From Streptomyces roseoverticillatus (lineage in GTDB: Bacteria > Actinomycetota > Actinomycetes > Streptomycetales > Streptomycetaceae): a DNA stretch of 64,000 nucleotides. Where the stretch lies: assembly GCF_000719265.1 (NCBI RefSeq), contig NZ_JOFL01000002.1, positions 186,001 through 250,000 of the forward strand, written 5' to 3'. The translations under genes and the position numbers were made by a program. Positions 51,686 through 61,646 of the stretch are shown here, one piece after another; the stretch's first letter is position 1; each line of letters begins with the position of its first letter. Under the pieces are notes generated by a model. It was not told the DNA's origin and did not search any database. It was given only the letters and a program-made list of their open reading frames with translations.

Positions 51686-52267
51686 CTAGACGACCGCGCC
51701 GCGCCCCGGGTCGTCGTCCTCCTCGTCGCTGTCCTTCATCCGCAGGACGAGCGTCGCGAAGCCGCCCAGGAAGCCGCCGATGCCGATGGTGGTCAGCCAC
51801 CAGGTGAGCGGCTGCTGCAACAGGACCATGATCAGGAGCAGCAGCGGGCCGCCCAGCACGGCGATCCAGGCGAAGCGGGCCGTGACGTCGCCGGTGGGCA
51901 GGGGCGGCGGCTCGGGCGGGACGAAGTGCCCCTCGTCGGCTCCGTCTCCCTCGTCTTCCTCGACCGCGTCGTCGGGGGGCTCCGGCGTGCTCCAGTCGCG
52001 GGGGCCGACGCCGGGCGCGTAGACGATGAAGCTGCCCGGCGGCTCCTCCCGCGAGGGGGGCGGCGGCGCGGCGGAGGCGTCCTTCTCCGCCTCGCCCTCC
52101 CCGGCCCCGGCCCCCGCCCCGGCAGGGGCGTTGTCGCCGCCTGTGGCGGGCCAGCGGCCCTTCTCCGGATCGGGCTGTTCCCCGTATGCGGCGACGAGCT
52201 CCGCCCAGGCCGCGTCCTCGTCGAGCGGGTCGCGGCTCTCGTCGCGGCCCGCGTCACGCTCAGCCAC
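51686..52267 (-). CDS. Membrane protein with acidic, proline-rich N-terminal region
   Basis: 193 residues. A long hydrophilic N-terminal part rich in Pro, Ala and acidic residues precedes two transmembrane helices (about 132-152 and 155-175) and an acidic tail DSDEEDDD. No catalytic motif is seen. I place the start at GTG 52267 (MAERDAGRDESRD), which overlaps the stop of the hydrolase gene by 8 bp and has AGGGGA upstream; the frame runs further inside that gene. It is coupled to the hydrolase, and its function is unknown. Confidence 0.8.
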   Translation of the reverse strand: MAERDAGRDESRDPLDEDAAWAELVAAYGEQPDPEKGRWPATGGDNAPAGAGAGAGEGEAEKDASAAPPPPSREEPPGSFIVYAPGVGPRDWSTPEPPDDAVEEDEGDGADEGHFVPPEPPPLPTGDVTARFAWIAVLGGPLLLLIMVLLQQPLTWWLTTIGIGGFLGGFATLVLRMKDSDEEDDDPGRGAVV

Positions 52268-53039
52268 GGGCGGCCGTCCCCTCCTCGGAGCCGACGCCGG
52301 AGAGCCGGCCGATGAACGCGTAGGTGTCCGCGAAGATGCGTTCCGCGTCGTTGTCGAGCGTGGCCACGTGGTAGCTGTGCTCCAGCAGCCGCTCGGTGAC
52401 GTCCCGCGAGGAGACCCGGGCCAGGATGCGGGCCGAGTCGGCGGGCGGCACGACGTGGTCCTCGGGGCTGTGCATGAGCAGCAACGGCTGGGTGACCTGG
52501 GGCAGTTCGGCGTCGACGAGCCGGAAGAAGCGGCGCAGCGAGTGCGCGGCGTGCAGCGGCACCCGGTCGTAGCCGGTCTCCTCGGAGCCCGGCTTGGCGA
52601 TGTCGCTGGCGATACCCTTGGTGGAGCGCACGAAGTGGCGCACGACGGGCAGCGCCTTCGCGGCGACGCCGTGGACCTTGTTGCCCGGGTTGACGAGCAC
52701 GATGCCGCTGACGGCATCCCCGTGGCGGGCCGCGAGCCGCAGGGCCAGGGCCCCGCCCATCGACAGGCCGCACACGAACACCCGGGAGCAGCGCTCCCGC
52801 AGCTCCCGCAGCGCGTGGTCGACCTCCGCGTACCAGTCCTGCCAGCCGGTGAGCTGCATGTCCTGCCAGCGGGTGCCGTGACCGGGCAGCAGCGGCAGCG
52901 AGACGCTCAGGCCGCGCTCCGCCAGATGGTCCGCCCAGGGCCGCACGGACTGCGGGGAACCGGTGAAGCCGTGACACACGAGGACGCCTACCTCTCCGCC
53001 TTCGTGGCGGAACGGCTCGGCTCCGGGGAGGAGCGGCAC
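52260..53039 (-). CDS. Alpha/beta hydrolase (carboxylesterase or monoacylglycerol lipase type)
   Basis: 259 residues. The fold shows the oxyanion segment VCHGFTGSP near 22, the nucleophile elbow VCGLSMGGALA (Ser near 93), the acid in HSPEDHVVPP near 200 and the histidine in LEHSYHVATLDND near 228. It resembles Est30-type carboxylesterases and bacterial monoacylglycerol lipases. Divergent to the PlsC acyltransferase, so lipid metabolism is plausible. GTG 53039 has GGAG upstream. Confidence 0.9.
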   Translation of the reverse strand: MPLLPGAEPFRHEGGEVGVLVCHGFTGSPQSVRPWADHLAERGLSVSLPLLPGHGTRWQDMQLTGWQDWYAEVDHALRELRERCSRVFVCGLSMGGALALRLAARHGDAVSGIVLVNPGNKVHGVAAKALPVVRHFVRSTKGIASDIAKPGSEETGYDRVPLHAAHSLRRFFRLVDAELPQVTQPLLLMHSPEDHVVPPADSARILARVSSRDVTERLLEHSYHVATLDNDAERIFADTYAFIGRLSGVGSEEGTAARG

Positions 53040-53165
53040 CGGGATCTCCGATCGGTGGAACGGGGGTAAGGGAGGACACAGGGGGTCCGGCCCTCAGCGT
53101 ACGCGGAGCGCCGCACGGCGGGTAGGCAGGTTAAGGTCTCCTCGTCACACACAGGAGGTTCTCGG

Positions 53166-53933
53166 TTGTTCTACGGCGCTATGAAGGTGTCCATCGGCGG
53201 GTCGCTGAAGCTTGCCTTCCGGCCGTGGGTGGAGGGCCTGGAGAACATCCCGGCCGACGGGCCCGCGATCCTCGCGAGCAACCACCTGTCGTTCTCGGAT
53301 TCTTTCTTCCTCCCGGCGGTGCTGGACCGCAAGGTCACGTTTATCGCGAAGCAGGAGTACTTCACCTCCCCCGGAGTCAAGGGGAAGCTGACGGCGGCGT
53401 TCTTCAAGGGCGTCGGCCAGCTGCCCGTGGACCGTTCGGGTGCCCGCGGCGCGGGCGAGGCCGCGGTCAAGAGCGCCATGGAGGTGCTGGAGCGCGGTGA
53501 GCTCTTCGGCATCTACCCGGAGGGCACGCGTTCCCCCGACGGCCGCCTCTACCGGGGCAAGCCGGGCGGGCTCGCCCGGGTGGCCCTGCTGTCGGGGGCG
53601 CCGGTGATCCCCGTCGCCATGATCGACACCGAGAAGGTGCAGCCCCCGGGCAAGGTGCTGCCCAAGATGGTGCGCCCGGGCATCCGGATCGGCGAGCCGC
53701 TGGACTTCAGCCGCTACCACGGCATGGACGGCGACCGCTTCATCCTGCGCTCGGTGACCGACGAGGTCATGTACAAGATCATGGAGCTGTCGGGCCAGGA
53801 GTACGTGGACATCTACGCGACCGCCGCCAAGCGGCAGATCGCGGAAGAGGCGAAGCGGAAGGCCGAGGAGGAGAAGGCGGCCAAGGCCGCCGGGCTCGAC
53901 AAGGCCGACCAGGGCGACCAGGCCGGCAAGTAA
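53166..53933 (+). CDS. 1-acyl-sn-glycerol-3-phosphate acyltransferase (PlsC family)
   Basis: 255 residues. The acyltransferase motifs are SNHLSFSDSFF (HX4D, near 39), IYPEGTRSPDG near 118 and PVIPVAMI near 143. It adds the second acyl chain in phospholipid synthesis. The last 35 residues form an unusual Lys/Glu/Ala-rich helix (EEAKRKAEEEKAAKAAG) beyond the usual domain, perhaps for membrane or partner binding. TTG 53166 has AGGAGG 7 nt upstream. M. tuberculosis Rv2182c, as I recall, holds the same chromosomal position. Confidence 0.92.
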   Translation: MFYGAMKVSIGGSLKLAFRPWVEGLENIPADGPAILASNHLSFSDSFFLPAVLDRKVTFIAKQEYFTSPGVKGKLTAAFFKGVGQLPVDRSGARGAGEAAVKSAMEVLERGELFGIYPEGTRSPDGRLYRGKPGGLARVALLSGAPVIPVAMIDTEKVQPPGKVLPKMVRPGIRIGEPLDFSRYHGMDGDRFILRSVTDEVMYKIMELSGQEYVDIYATAAKRQIAEEAKRKAEEEKAAKAAGLDKADQGDQAGK

Positions 53934-53982
53934 AGGGGAAGCGGCAGCCGGTGCGCGGGGCGCCCGGCTCGGGGGTTGGTCG

Positions 53983-55209
53983 ATGACACCGCGCAGCAGG
54001 AAGCCGCGCGTCGTACGGATGTCGGTGGAGCTGCCGCTGTGGCGCGCGCTGACCGGCTACCGCGTGCTGACGCTCTGCTACGCCCTGACGATCTTCGCCG
54101 TCAACTACCACGAGTACGCACATCCGCTCGGTGGCGCCGTCTACATGGGCGTACTCACCGGGTGGATGGCGCTCACGTGGAACCGGACCTCGGTGCCCGA
54201 GCGGTGCACGAAGCGGTTCCTCACGGCCGACCTGGCCGTCGCACTCGCCGGAATCCTGGTGACCGCCGCCGTCGACTCCCCGGCGCGGATCGACGGCGGT
54301 GCGGCCACCCTGCCGTCCATCTGGACCGGTGGCGCCGTACTGGGCCTGGCCATCAAGGGCGGCTGGCGCTGGGCGGCCGTCGGCTCCACCCTGGTGGCCT
54401 TCGCCAACCTCGCCGAGCGCGGCAGCCCCGCCCGGGACACCGTCCACAACGTGCTCCTGGTGTGGGTCTCCAGCATCGCCATCGGCTACATCGTCGAGGT
54501 CGCCCGCGCCAGTGAGCGCACCCTCGCCCGCGCGCTGCGGATCGAGGCCGCCACCCGCGAGCGCGAGCGGCTCGCCCGCGACATCCACGACGGCGTCCTG
54601 CAGGTGCTGGCCATGGTGCAGCGGCGCGGTGCCGCGCTGGGTGGCGAGGCGGCCGAGCTCGGCCGGATGGCCGGCGAGCAGGAGATCGCCCTGCGCACCC
54701 TGGTCGCCGGGGGCCTGCTGCCCCCGCAGCGCTCGGCCGGAGAGCCGGCCGGGGACGCGGAGCCGGCCGGCGCCGGGCCGGACGCCCCGCGCATCCCCGC
54801 CGGCCCCATCGACGTGGGGGCCCTGCTCGCGCCGCACGCGGGCGCCGACGTCTCCTTCGCCGGGCCGGGCACCCCCGTCCTGCTGGAGGCGGCCGCCGCC
54901 GCCGAGCTCGCCGCCGCCGTCGGCGCCGCCCTGGACAACGTGCGCAAGCACGCGGGAGACGGGGCGCGGGCCTGGATCCTGCTGGAGGACGAGCCCGACG
55001 CGGTGATCGTCAGCGTGCGCGACGACGGCCCCGGCATCCCCGAGGGCCGCCTCGCGGACGCCGAGCGCGAGGGCCGCATGGGCGTCGCCCTGTCGATCCG
55101 CGGGCGCCTGCGCGACCTGGGCGGCAGCGCCGAGCTGGTGTCCGTCCCGGGCCAGGGCACCGAAGTCGAACTGAAGGTCCCACGGGGGAACGGAAGAGAA
55201 CAGCGATGA
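53983..55209 (+). CDS. macS: MacS-like sensor histidine kinase
   Basis: 408 residues. About five transmembrane helices (residues 20-170), a short linker and a catalytic region with the acceptor RERERLARDIHDGVLQVLAMVQRR (His near 205) and the ATPase motifs ALDNVRKHAGDGA (near 325) and VRDDGPGIPEGRL. Family and context (directly before a LuxR-type regulator, pfkA and trpEG) match the MacRS system that controls morphogenesis and antibiotic production in S. coelicolor, as I recall. ATG 53983 follows GGGGG; 54019 is an alternative. Overlaps the regulator by 4 bp. Confidence 0.88.
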   Translation: MTPRSRKPRVVRMSVELPLWRALTGYRVLTLCYALTIFAVNYHEYAHPLGGAVYMGVLTGWMALTWNRTSVPERCTKRFLTADLAVALAGILVTAAVDSPARIDGGAATLPSIWTGGAVLGLAIKGGWRWAAVGSTLVAFANLAERGSPARDTVHNVLLVWVSSIAIGYIVEVARASERTLARALRIEAATRERERLARDIHDGVLQVLAMVQRRGAALGGEAAELGRMAGEQEIALRTLVAGGLLPPQRSAGEPAGDAEPAGAGPDAPRIPAGPIDVGALLAPHAGADVSFAGPGTPVLLEAAAAAELAAAVGAALDNVRKHAGDGARAWILLEDEPDAVIVSVRDDGPGIPEGRLADAEREGRMGVALSIRGRLRDLGGSAELVSVPGQGTEVELKVPRGNGREQR

Positions 55210-55898
55210 GCGAAACCACAGCGGACACCGCAGCACAGCACCCGGTCAGGGTCATGGTCGTCGACGACCACCCCATGTGGCGCGACGCCGTGGCCCGTGA
55301 CCTGGCCGCCGCCGGCCACGACGTCGTGGCGACCGCCGGCGACGGCCCCGAGGCCGTCCGCCGCGCGAAGGCCGCCCGCCCCGACGTCCTGGTCCTCGAC
55401 CTCAACCTGCCCGGCCTGCCCGGCGTGGCCGTCTGCAAGGAACTCGTCGGGGAGAACCCCGCCCTGCGCGTCCTCGTCCTCTCCGCCAGCGGCGAGCACG
55501 CCGACGTCCTGGAGGCCGTGAAGTCCGGCGCCACCGGCTATCTGCTGAAGTCGGCCAGCACGGAGGAGCTCGTCGAAGCCGTCCACCGCACCGCCGCCGG
55601 AGACCCCGTCTTCACCCCCGGCCTCGCCGGACTCGTCCTCGGCGAGTACCGGCGGCTGGCCGCCGACCCCGCCCCGGCCGCGCCCGACGAGCCCAAGGCG
55701 CCCCGGCTCACCGACCGCGAGACCGAGGTGCTGCGCCTCGTCGCCAAGGGCCTGTCGTACAAGCAGATTGCCGAGCGGCTGGTTATTTCCCACCGCACGG
55801 TGCAGAACCATGTGCAGAACACCTTGGGCAAGCTCCAGTTGCACAACCGCGTGGAGCTCGTGCGCTACGCGATAGAGCGAGGTCTCGACGACGCCTGA
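55206..55898 (+). CDS. macR: MacR-like LuxR/NarL-family response regulator
   Basis: 230 residues. Receiver: VMVVDDHPMWRDA, phospho-acceptor VLVLDLNLPGLPG (Asp near 63), VLVLSASGEH and LLKSASTEEL (Lys near 114). Output domain: LTDRETEVLRLVAKGLSYKQIAERLVIS with HRTVQNHVQNTLGKLQLHNRVELVRYAI. Starts within the stop of macS as ATGA, so the pair is translationally coupled, the normal arrangement that the kinase at 7522 and regulator at 14823 lack. Confidence 0.92.
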   Translation: MSETTADTAAQHPVRVMVVDDHPMWRDAVARDLAAAGHDVVATAGDGPEAVRRAKAARPDVLVLDLNLPGLPGVAVCKELVGENPALRVLVLSASGEHADVLEAVKSGATGYLLKSASTEELVEAVHRTAAGDPVFTPGLAGLVLGEYRRLAADPAPAAPDEPKAPRLTDRETEVLRLVAKGLSYKQIAERLVISHRTVQNHVQNTLGKLQLHNRVELVRYAIERGLDDA

Positions 55899-55945
55899 CC
55901 GCGCACTCCGGCCGCGGCGGCGTCCTCCGGCTGAAGGAGAGTGTC

Positions 55946-56977
55946 ATGCGGATCGGAGTGCTGACCGGCGGCGGTGACTGCCCCGGGCTCAACGCGGTCA
56001 TCCGCGCCGTCGTCCGCAAGGGCGTCCAGGACCATTCCTACGAATTCATCGGCTACCGGGACGGCTGGCGCGGCCTCCTCCACGGCGCCGTCTCCCGCCT
56101 CGACATCCCCGCCGTGCGCGGCATCCTCCCGCGCGGCGGCACCGTGCTCGGCTCCTCGCGCACCAACCCCTTCAAGGAGCCGGGCGGCGTCCGGCGGATC
56201 CGCGAGAACCTCGCCGAGGACGAGGTCGACGCCCTCATCGCCATCGGCGGCGAGGACACCCTCGGCGTCGCGGCCCTGCTCTGGAGCGAGCACGGCATCC
56301 CGTGCGTCGGCGTCCCCAAGACCATCGACAACGACCTCTCCGCCACCGACTACACCTTCGGCTTCGACACGGCGGTCGGCATCGCCACTGAGGCCATCGA
56401 CCGGCTGCACACCACCGCCGAGTCCCACATGCGCGTCCTCGTCGTCGAGGTCATGGGCCGGCACGCCGGCTGGATCGCCCTGCACTCCGGCCTCGCCGGC
56501 GGCGCCAACGTCATCCTCATCCCCGAGCAGCGCTTCGACCTTGACGAGGTCTGCGGCTGGGTCACCTCCCGCTTCCGCTCCAGCTACGCCCCGATCGTCG
56601 TCGTCGCGGAGGGCGCCGTGCCCAAAGACGGCGACCTCGTCCTCAAGGACGGCACGTCGCACGACGCCTTCGGGCACGTACGGCTGTCCGGGGTGGGGGA
56701 GTGGCTCGCCAAGGAGATCGAACGGCGCACGGGCAAGGAGGCCCGGACCACGGTCCTGGGCCACGTCCAGCGGGGCGGCACGCCCAGCGCGTTCGACCGC
56801 TGGCTCGCGACGCGGTTCGGGCTGCACGCGATCGACGCGGTGCGGGAGCGGGAGTTCGGGCGGATGGTGGCCCTGCGGGGGACGGACATCGTCCGCGTGC
56901 CGCTGGCCGAGGCGACGGCCCGGCTGAAGACCGTGCCGGCCGAGCGGTACGAGGAGGTGAAGGTCTTCTTCGGCTGA
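55946..56977 (+). CDS. pfkA: 6-phosphofructokinase
   Basis: 343 residues. Glycolytic enzyme that phosphorylates fructose 6-phosphate. Substrate motifs are VLTGGGDCPGLNA near 5, GGEDTLGVA near 100, PKTIDNDLSATDYTFGFDTA near 124 and MGRHAGWIAL near 171. The Asp in GGED occupies the position that distinguishes PPi-type from classical ATP-type enzymes (GGDG), yet related Streptomyces enzymes are reported to use ATP, so the donor is uncertain. ATG 55946 follows AAGGAG. Convergent with trpEG across a perfect palindrome. Confidence 0.92.
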   Translation: MRIGVLTGGGDCPGLNAVIRAVVRKGVQDHSYEFIGYRDGWRGLLHGAVSRLDIPAVRGILPRGGTVLGSSRTNPFKEPGGVRRIRENLAEDEVDALIAIGGEDTLGVAALLWSEHGIPCVGVPKTIDNDLSATDYTFGFDTAVGIATEAIDRLHTTAESHMRVLVVEVMGRHAGWIALHSGLAGGANVILIPEQRFDLDEVCGWVTSRFRSSYAPIVVVAEGAVPKDGDLVLKDGTSHDAFGHVRLSGVGEWLAKEIERRTGKEARTTVLGHVQRGGTPSAFDRWLATRFGLHAIDAVREREFGRMVALRGTDIVRVPLAEATARLKTVPAERYEEVKVFFG

Positions 56978-56982
56978 GCAGC

Positions 56983-57020
56983 ATGTTGCCTGGAAGCGTC
57001 ATGACGCTTCCAGGCAACAT
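56983..57020. terminator. Perfect 38-bp palindrome, bidirectional terminator
   Basis: ATGTTGCCTGGAAGCGTCA (56983-57001) followed at once by its exact reverse complement (57002-57020), between the stops of convergent pfkA and trpEG. Confidence 0.88.
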
Positions 57021-57029
57021 CTGGGGAAG

Positions 57030-58991
57030 TCAGACCAGCACTGCCGCCAGCAGCTCCGCCACGATCGTGGCCCCGTCCAGGGTGAGGACCGACTCGGGGT
57101 GGAACTGGACGCCCGCAAATCCAGGCCCCCGCAGGGCGTGCACGTCCCCGCTCACGGGATCCCGGCTCAGCTCCACCCGGTGCATCGCGAGCTCCGCCTC
57201 CGCGGACGCGGTGCACCGCGCCGTGAACGTGTTGTAGAACCCCACCGTCTCGGGCCGCCCGAAGAAGTCGATCCGCTCCTGCGCGCCCTGGAACGGCACG
57301 TCCTTGCGGACGACCTCCAGCCCCAGCTCGGCCGCGAGCAGCTCGTGCCCCAGGCACACCCCCAGCAGGCCCTGCCGGTGGCTGCGCAGGAGCTCCGCCG
57401 CCAGGCCGCGGAGCAGCCGCATCTTGGGGTCGGCCGCGTCCGCGGGGTTGCCGGGACCGGGGCCCAGGACGACGGGTCCCTCGTGGGCCGCGGCGGCCTC
57501 GCGGAGACCGGGCTCGTCGTAGCGCCGCACGGTCACCCGCAGGCCGGACGTGCGCAGCAGGTGGGCCAGCATGGCCGTGAAGGTGTCCTCGCCGTCGATC
57601 ACGAGAGCGTGGCCGGTCAGCCCGGCGGTCGAGACGGTGTCCGCGGACTGCATGCGCAGCCAGAAGGGGGCGAGGTCCGCGCGGCGGGCGTCGAGCGCGG
57701 CGCGCACCTGCGGGTCGTCGGCGAGCCGGGCGGGCGGCCCCGCGGGCCGGGGCGTCCGCGGGGCGCGGACGCCGAGGGCGGCGAGGACGCCCGCCGCCTT
57801 GGCGTGGGTCTCGGCGACCTCGGCGTACGGGTCGGAGCGGCGCACGAGCGTGGCGCCGACCCCGACGCGGAGCCGGCCGCGGCGGTCGATGTCGGCGGTG
57901 CGGATGAGGATGGGCGAGTCCAGGGTCCGGGCCCCGCCGGCGTCACGGCCGATGAGCGCGAGGGCGCCCGAGTAGTAGCCGCGCCCGCCGGGCTCGTGGC
58001 GCTCGATGACGCGGCAGGCGTTCTGCACGGGGGAGCCGGTGACGGTGGCGGCGAACAGGGTCTCGCGGAGCACGTCGCGCACGTCCAGGGAGGAGCGCCC
58101 GCGCAGTTCGTACTCGGTGTGGGCGAGGTGGGCCATCTCCTTGAGCCGCGGGCCGACGACGACGCCGCCCATGTCGCCGACGGTGCACATCATCTTCAGC
58201 TCCTCGTCCACGACCATGGACAGCTCCTCGACTTCCTTGCGGTCGTGGAGGAAGGCCAGCAGGCCCTCCTTGTCGGGGCCGGAGGCGGGGTAGCGGTAGG
58301 TGCCGCTGATGGGGTTCATGACGACGGTCCCGCCGGACATGCGCACGTGCACCTCCGGGCTGGCGCCGACGAGGGTGCGGTCGCCGGTGTGTACGACGTA
58401 CGTCCAGTACGCGCCGCGCTCGCCGGCCAGCAGCCGCCGGAAGAGGGCCAGGGCGTCGGCGGGCGCGAAGCCGTGGATCTCGCCCTCGAAGGTCCGCCGG
58501 ATGACGAAGTTGGCGCCTTCGCCGGTGCCGATCTCGTCCTCGATGACGCGCCGGACGATGTCCGCGTAGGCGTCGTCGCTCACGTCGAACGCGCCGCCCT
58601 CGACCCGTACGGCATGGGCCGGCAGTGCGGCGGCCACCTCGTCGAGGGGCAGTTCGTGGCTCTCCTGCGGGCGCAGGACGAGCAGGGGCGTGCCGTCGTC
58701 GCGGACGTCGAAGCCGCGCTCGCGGATCTGCCGGAAGGGCACGAGGGCGAGGGCGTCGTGGACGGGGCGGCCCCCGCCGGGCCGGCCGCTGGGCAGGGGG
58801 ATGCCGGCCAGGCGCCCGGCCTCCTCGACGGGGCCGAGGAGCAGCTCGACGGTGCCGCCCGCTCCGTCCCCGGCGCCGCGGGGGAGGCCGGGCGTGCGGC
58901 GGTGGAGGAGGGCGAAGGGCGGGCAGCCGGGGCCGGTCAGCCGGGCGAGCAGGGCGGCGGTGCCGGCGGCCGGTGCGGTGACGCTGGTCAT
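57030..58991 (-). CDS. trpEG: Anthranilate synthase, fused TrpE and TrpG
   Basis: 653 residues. The first about 450 are the chorismate-binding component: PISGTYRYPASGPDKEGL, ELSMVVDEELKMM, HTEYELRG, FAATVTGSPVQNACRVIE and the C-terminal RRGRLRVGVGATLV. Residues about 470-653 are a class I glutamine amidotransferase with VLGPGPGNP, the cysteine nucleophile in LLGVCLGHELLA and the QFHPES His-Glu pair. It makes anthranilate from chorismate and glutamine, feeding TrpD at 31696. The start ATG 58991 has AAGGAA upstream. An attenuator leader (59083-59139 and hairpin 59034-59058) precedes it. Confidence 0.96.
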   Translation of the reverse strand: MTSVTAPAAGTAALLARLTGPGCPPFALLHRRTPGLPRGAGDGAGGTVELLLGPVEEAGRLAGIPLPSGRPGGGRPVHDALALVPFRQIRERGFDVRDDGTPLLVLRPQESHELPLDEVAAALPAHAVRVEGGAFDVSDDAYADIVRRVIEDEIGTGEGANFVIRRTFEGEIHGFAPADALALFRRLLAGERGAYWTYVVHTGDRTLVGASPEVHVRMSGGTVVMNPISGTYRYPASGPDKEGLLAFLHDRKEVEELSMVVDEELKMMCTVGDMGGVVVGPRLKEMAHLAHTEYELRGRSSLDVRDVLRETLFAATVTGSPVQNACRVIERHEPGGRGYYSGALALIGRDAGGARTLDSPILIRTADIDRRGRLRVGVGATLVRRSDPYAEVAETHAKAAGVLAALGVRAPRTPRPAGPPARLADDPQVRAALDARRADLAPFWLRMQSADTVSTAGLTGHALVIDGEDTFTAMLAHLLRTSGLRVTVRRYDEPGLREAAAAHEGPVVLGPGPGNPADAADPKMRLLRGLAAELLRSHRQGLLGVCLGHELLAAELGLEVVRKDVPFQGAQERIDFFGRPETVGFYNTFTARCTASAEAELAMHRVELSRDPVSGDVHALRGPGFAGVQFHPESVLTLDGATIVAELLAAVLV

Positions 58992-59033
58992 GGGGGTTCC
59001 TTCCGGTGAGGGAGGAACGGCCCGGGAAACACG

Positions 59034-59058
59034 GAAGGCCGCCCCTCGGGCGGCCTTC
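59034..59058 (-). terminator. Attenuator terminator of trpEG
   Basis: GAAGGCCGCCC (59034-59044) pairs perfectly with GGGCGGCCTTC (59048-59058), read on the minus strand between the Trp-rich leader peptide and trpEG. Confidence 0.85.
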
Positions 59059-59082
59059 GCGATGCGTTTCGTGTACGCGCGA

Positions 59083-59139
59083 TCAGTGGGCCGCCGGTTG
59101 AGCGGTCCACCACCAGTTACGGGTCTGCTGCGCGAACAT
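59083..59139 (-). CDS. trpL: trpEG leader peptide (attenuation)
   Basis: An 18-residue ORF, MFAQQTRNWWWTAQPAAH, with three consecutive tryptophan codons, ending 24 bp before the attenuator hairpin. Ribosome stalling at the Trp codons when tryptophyl-tRNA is scarce would prevent the terminator and let trpEG be transcribed. It is nearly identical to the leader I recall before Streptomyces venezuelae trpE(G). No ribosome site of strength is seen, so it may be leaderless. Confidence 0.93.
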   Translation of the reverse strand: MFAQQTRNWWWTAQPAAH

Positions 59140-59318
59140 GCTGGGCACCCTACCCGAAGCACCGCCGCTACCGACGGGTAGCGGACGGCGCCGGCCCGCC
59201 GGAGCAGGAGCTTTCGGGGCATGCGGCGGGCGCGCGGCACCCCCGGTGAGTCGCACCCCTCGTCTCGGCACGTGTCTCAAAGTGCGGTCCGGCGACCGGG
59301 ACAGGAGTCGCGACCCCG

Positions 59319-60680
<1,362 letters not shown>

Positions 60681-60716
60681 GCGTGACTGTTAGAAGCTGG
60701 TGACACGGAACGGCCG

Positions 60717-60760
60717 GTGGGGCGCGGATCGAGTGATCCGCGCCCCACTGCGTTGTTTTT
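60717..60760 (+). terminator. Rho-independent terminator of the DAHP synthase gene
   Basis: GTGGGGCGCGGATC (60717-60730) pairs perfectly with GATCCGCGCCCCAC (60735-60748), followed by a T-rich run ending TTTTT at 60760. Confidence 0.93.
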
Positions 60761-60776
60761 CCGCCACCGCGCCGGG

Positions 60777-60795
60777 TAAGGTTAGGGTTACCTTA
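60777..60795. promoter_or_regulatory. Iron box (DmdR/IdeR/DtxR operator) upstream of bfd
   Basis: TAAGGTTAGGGTTACCTTA is a 19-bp imperfect palindrome matching the DtxR-family consensus TTAGGTTAGGCTAACCTAA. It lies 20 bp before the bfd start and would block it when iron is plentiful. Confidence 0.88.
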
Positions 60796-60815
60796 TTGAT
60801 CAATCCGGCTGGGCG

Positions 60816-61070
60816 GTGAACCGCGTGTACGTCTGCTCGTGCTTCGGCATCACGGAGCAGCAGGTGCGTGACCACGCGGACAAGGGCGCGTGCACGCCCC
60901 GGCAGATAGCCTCCGCCTGCAAGGCGGGCACCGACTGCGGCGGCTGTGTGCGCCGCATCCAGGCACTGCTCGGCCGCGGTGCGTGCCCGCGCCGCGAGCT
61001 GGCCGACCAGGGGGACCCCGGCGTGCTCGGCGCCGGGATATCCGCACTGCCGCAGCCCCAGGCGGCCTAG
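60816..61070 (+). CDS. bfd: Bacterioferritin-associated ferredoxin
   Basis: 84 residues. The [2Fe-2S] ligands are Cys7 and Cys9 (YVCSCFGIT) and Cys41 and Cys44 (TDCGGC), the Bfd pattern. It reduces bacterioferritin to release stored iron. Under the iron box it should be made when iron is low, opposite to storage. The C-terminal 30 residues are beyond the usual domain. GTG 60816 is the start; GTG 60825 is possible. It converges on bfr with 13 bp between stops. Confidence 0.92.
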   Translation: MNRVYVCSCFGITEQQVRDHADKGACTPRQIASACKAGTDCGGCVRRIQALLGRGACPRRELADQGDPGVLGAGISALPQPQAA

Positions 61071-61083
61071 CGGCTCCCGCGGG

Positions 61084-61572
61084 TCAGTCCGCCCCGCCGT
61101 TCTCCTGCTCGATGAACTGCGCGATGTACAGCGCCTCACCCAGCTTCTCGATCAGCTCCAGCTGGGTGTCCAGGTAGTCGATGTGGTCCTCCTCGTCCGC
61201 GAGGATCGACTCGAAGATGTTGGCCGAGGTGATGTCGCCCTTGGCCCGCATGACCTCCACCCCGCGCCGCAGGCGGTCGATGGCCTCGACCTCCACCTGC
61301 CGGTCGGCCTGGAACATCTCGGTGATCGTCTGGCCGATCCGGACGTGGAAGAGCCGCTGGTAGTTGGGCAGGCCCTCCAGGAAGATGATCCTGTCGGTGA
61401 GGGTCTCCGCGTGCCGCATCTCGTCGAACGACTCGGCGCGCGTGTGTGACGCGATCTTCGTCCAGCCGTGGTGCTCCTGCAGCTTCGCGTGCAGGAAGTA
61501 CTGGTTGATGGCGGTCAGCTCGGCAGTCAGCTGTTCATTCAGGAACTCGATGACCTCGGGGTCGCCCTGCAT
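61084..61572 (-). CDS. bfr: Bacterioferritin
   Basis: 162 residues. Forms a 24-mer that oxidises and stores iron. Ferroxidase ligands are Glu18 (TAELTAINQ), Glu51 and His54 (DEMRHAE), Glu93/94, Glu127 and His130 (ADEEDHIDYL); the heme ligand Met52 is present, so this is the heme-binding type. ATG 61572 has AAGGAG 9 nt upstream; the frame opens at 61695 without similarity. No iron box is evident upstream, but TAAGTGCACACTTA at 61647-61660 is a candidate operator. Confidence 0.96.
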   Translation of the reverse strand: MQGDPEVIEFLNEQLTAELTAINQYFLHAKLQEHHGWTKIASHTRAESFDEMRHAETLTDRIIFLEGLPNYQRLFHVRIGQTITEMFQADRQVEVEAIDRLRRGVEVMRAKGDITSANIFESILADEEDHIDYLDTQLELIEKLGEALYIAQFIEQENGGAD

Positions 61573-61646
61573 CGCAGAGGCTCCTTCCAAGCAGGGGTGA
61601 CTGGCAGGTTGCGCGCATCCTCGCACCGCCCTTCGAAACCGTCCAG

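Noticed and set aside
59083..59280. 65-codon minus-strand frame before trpEG
   Set aside because: Only its last 18 codons, the Trp-rich leader peptide, are credible; the upstream part is the DAHP synthase promoter region.
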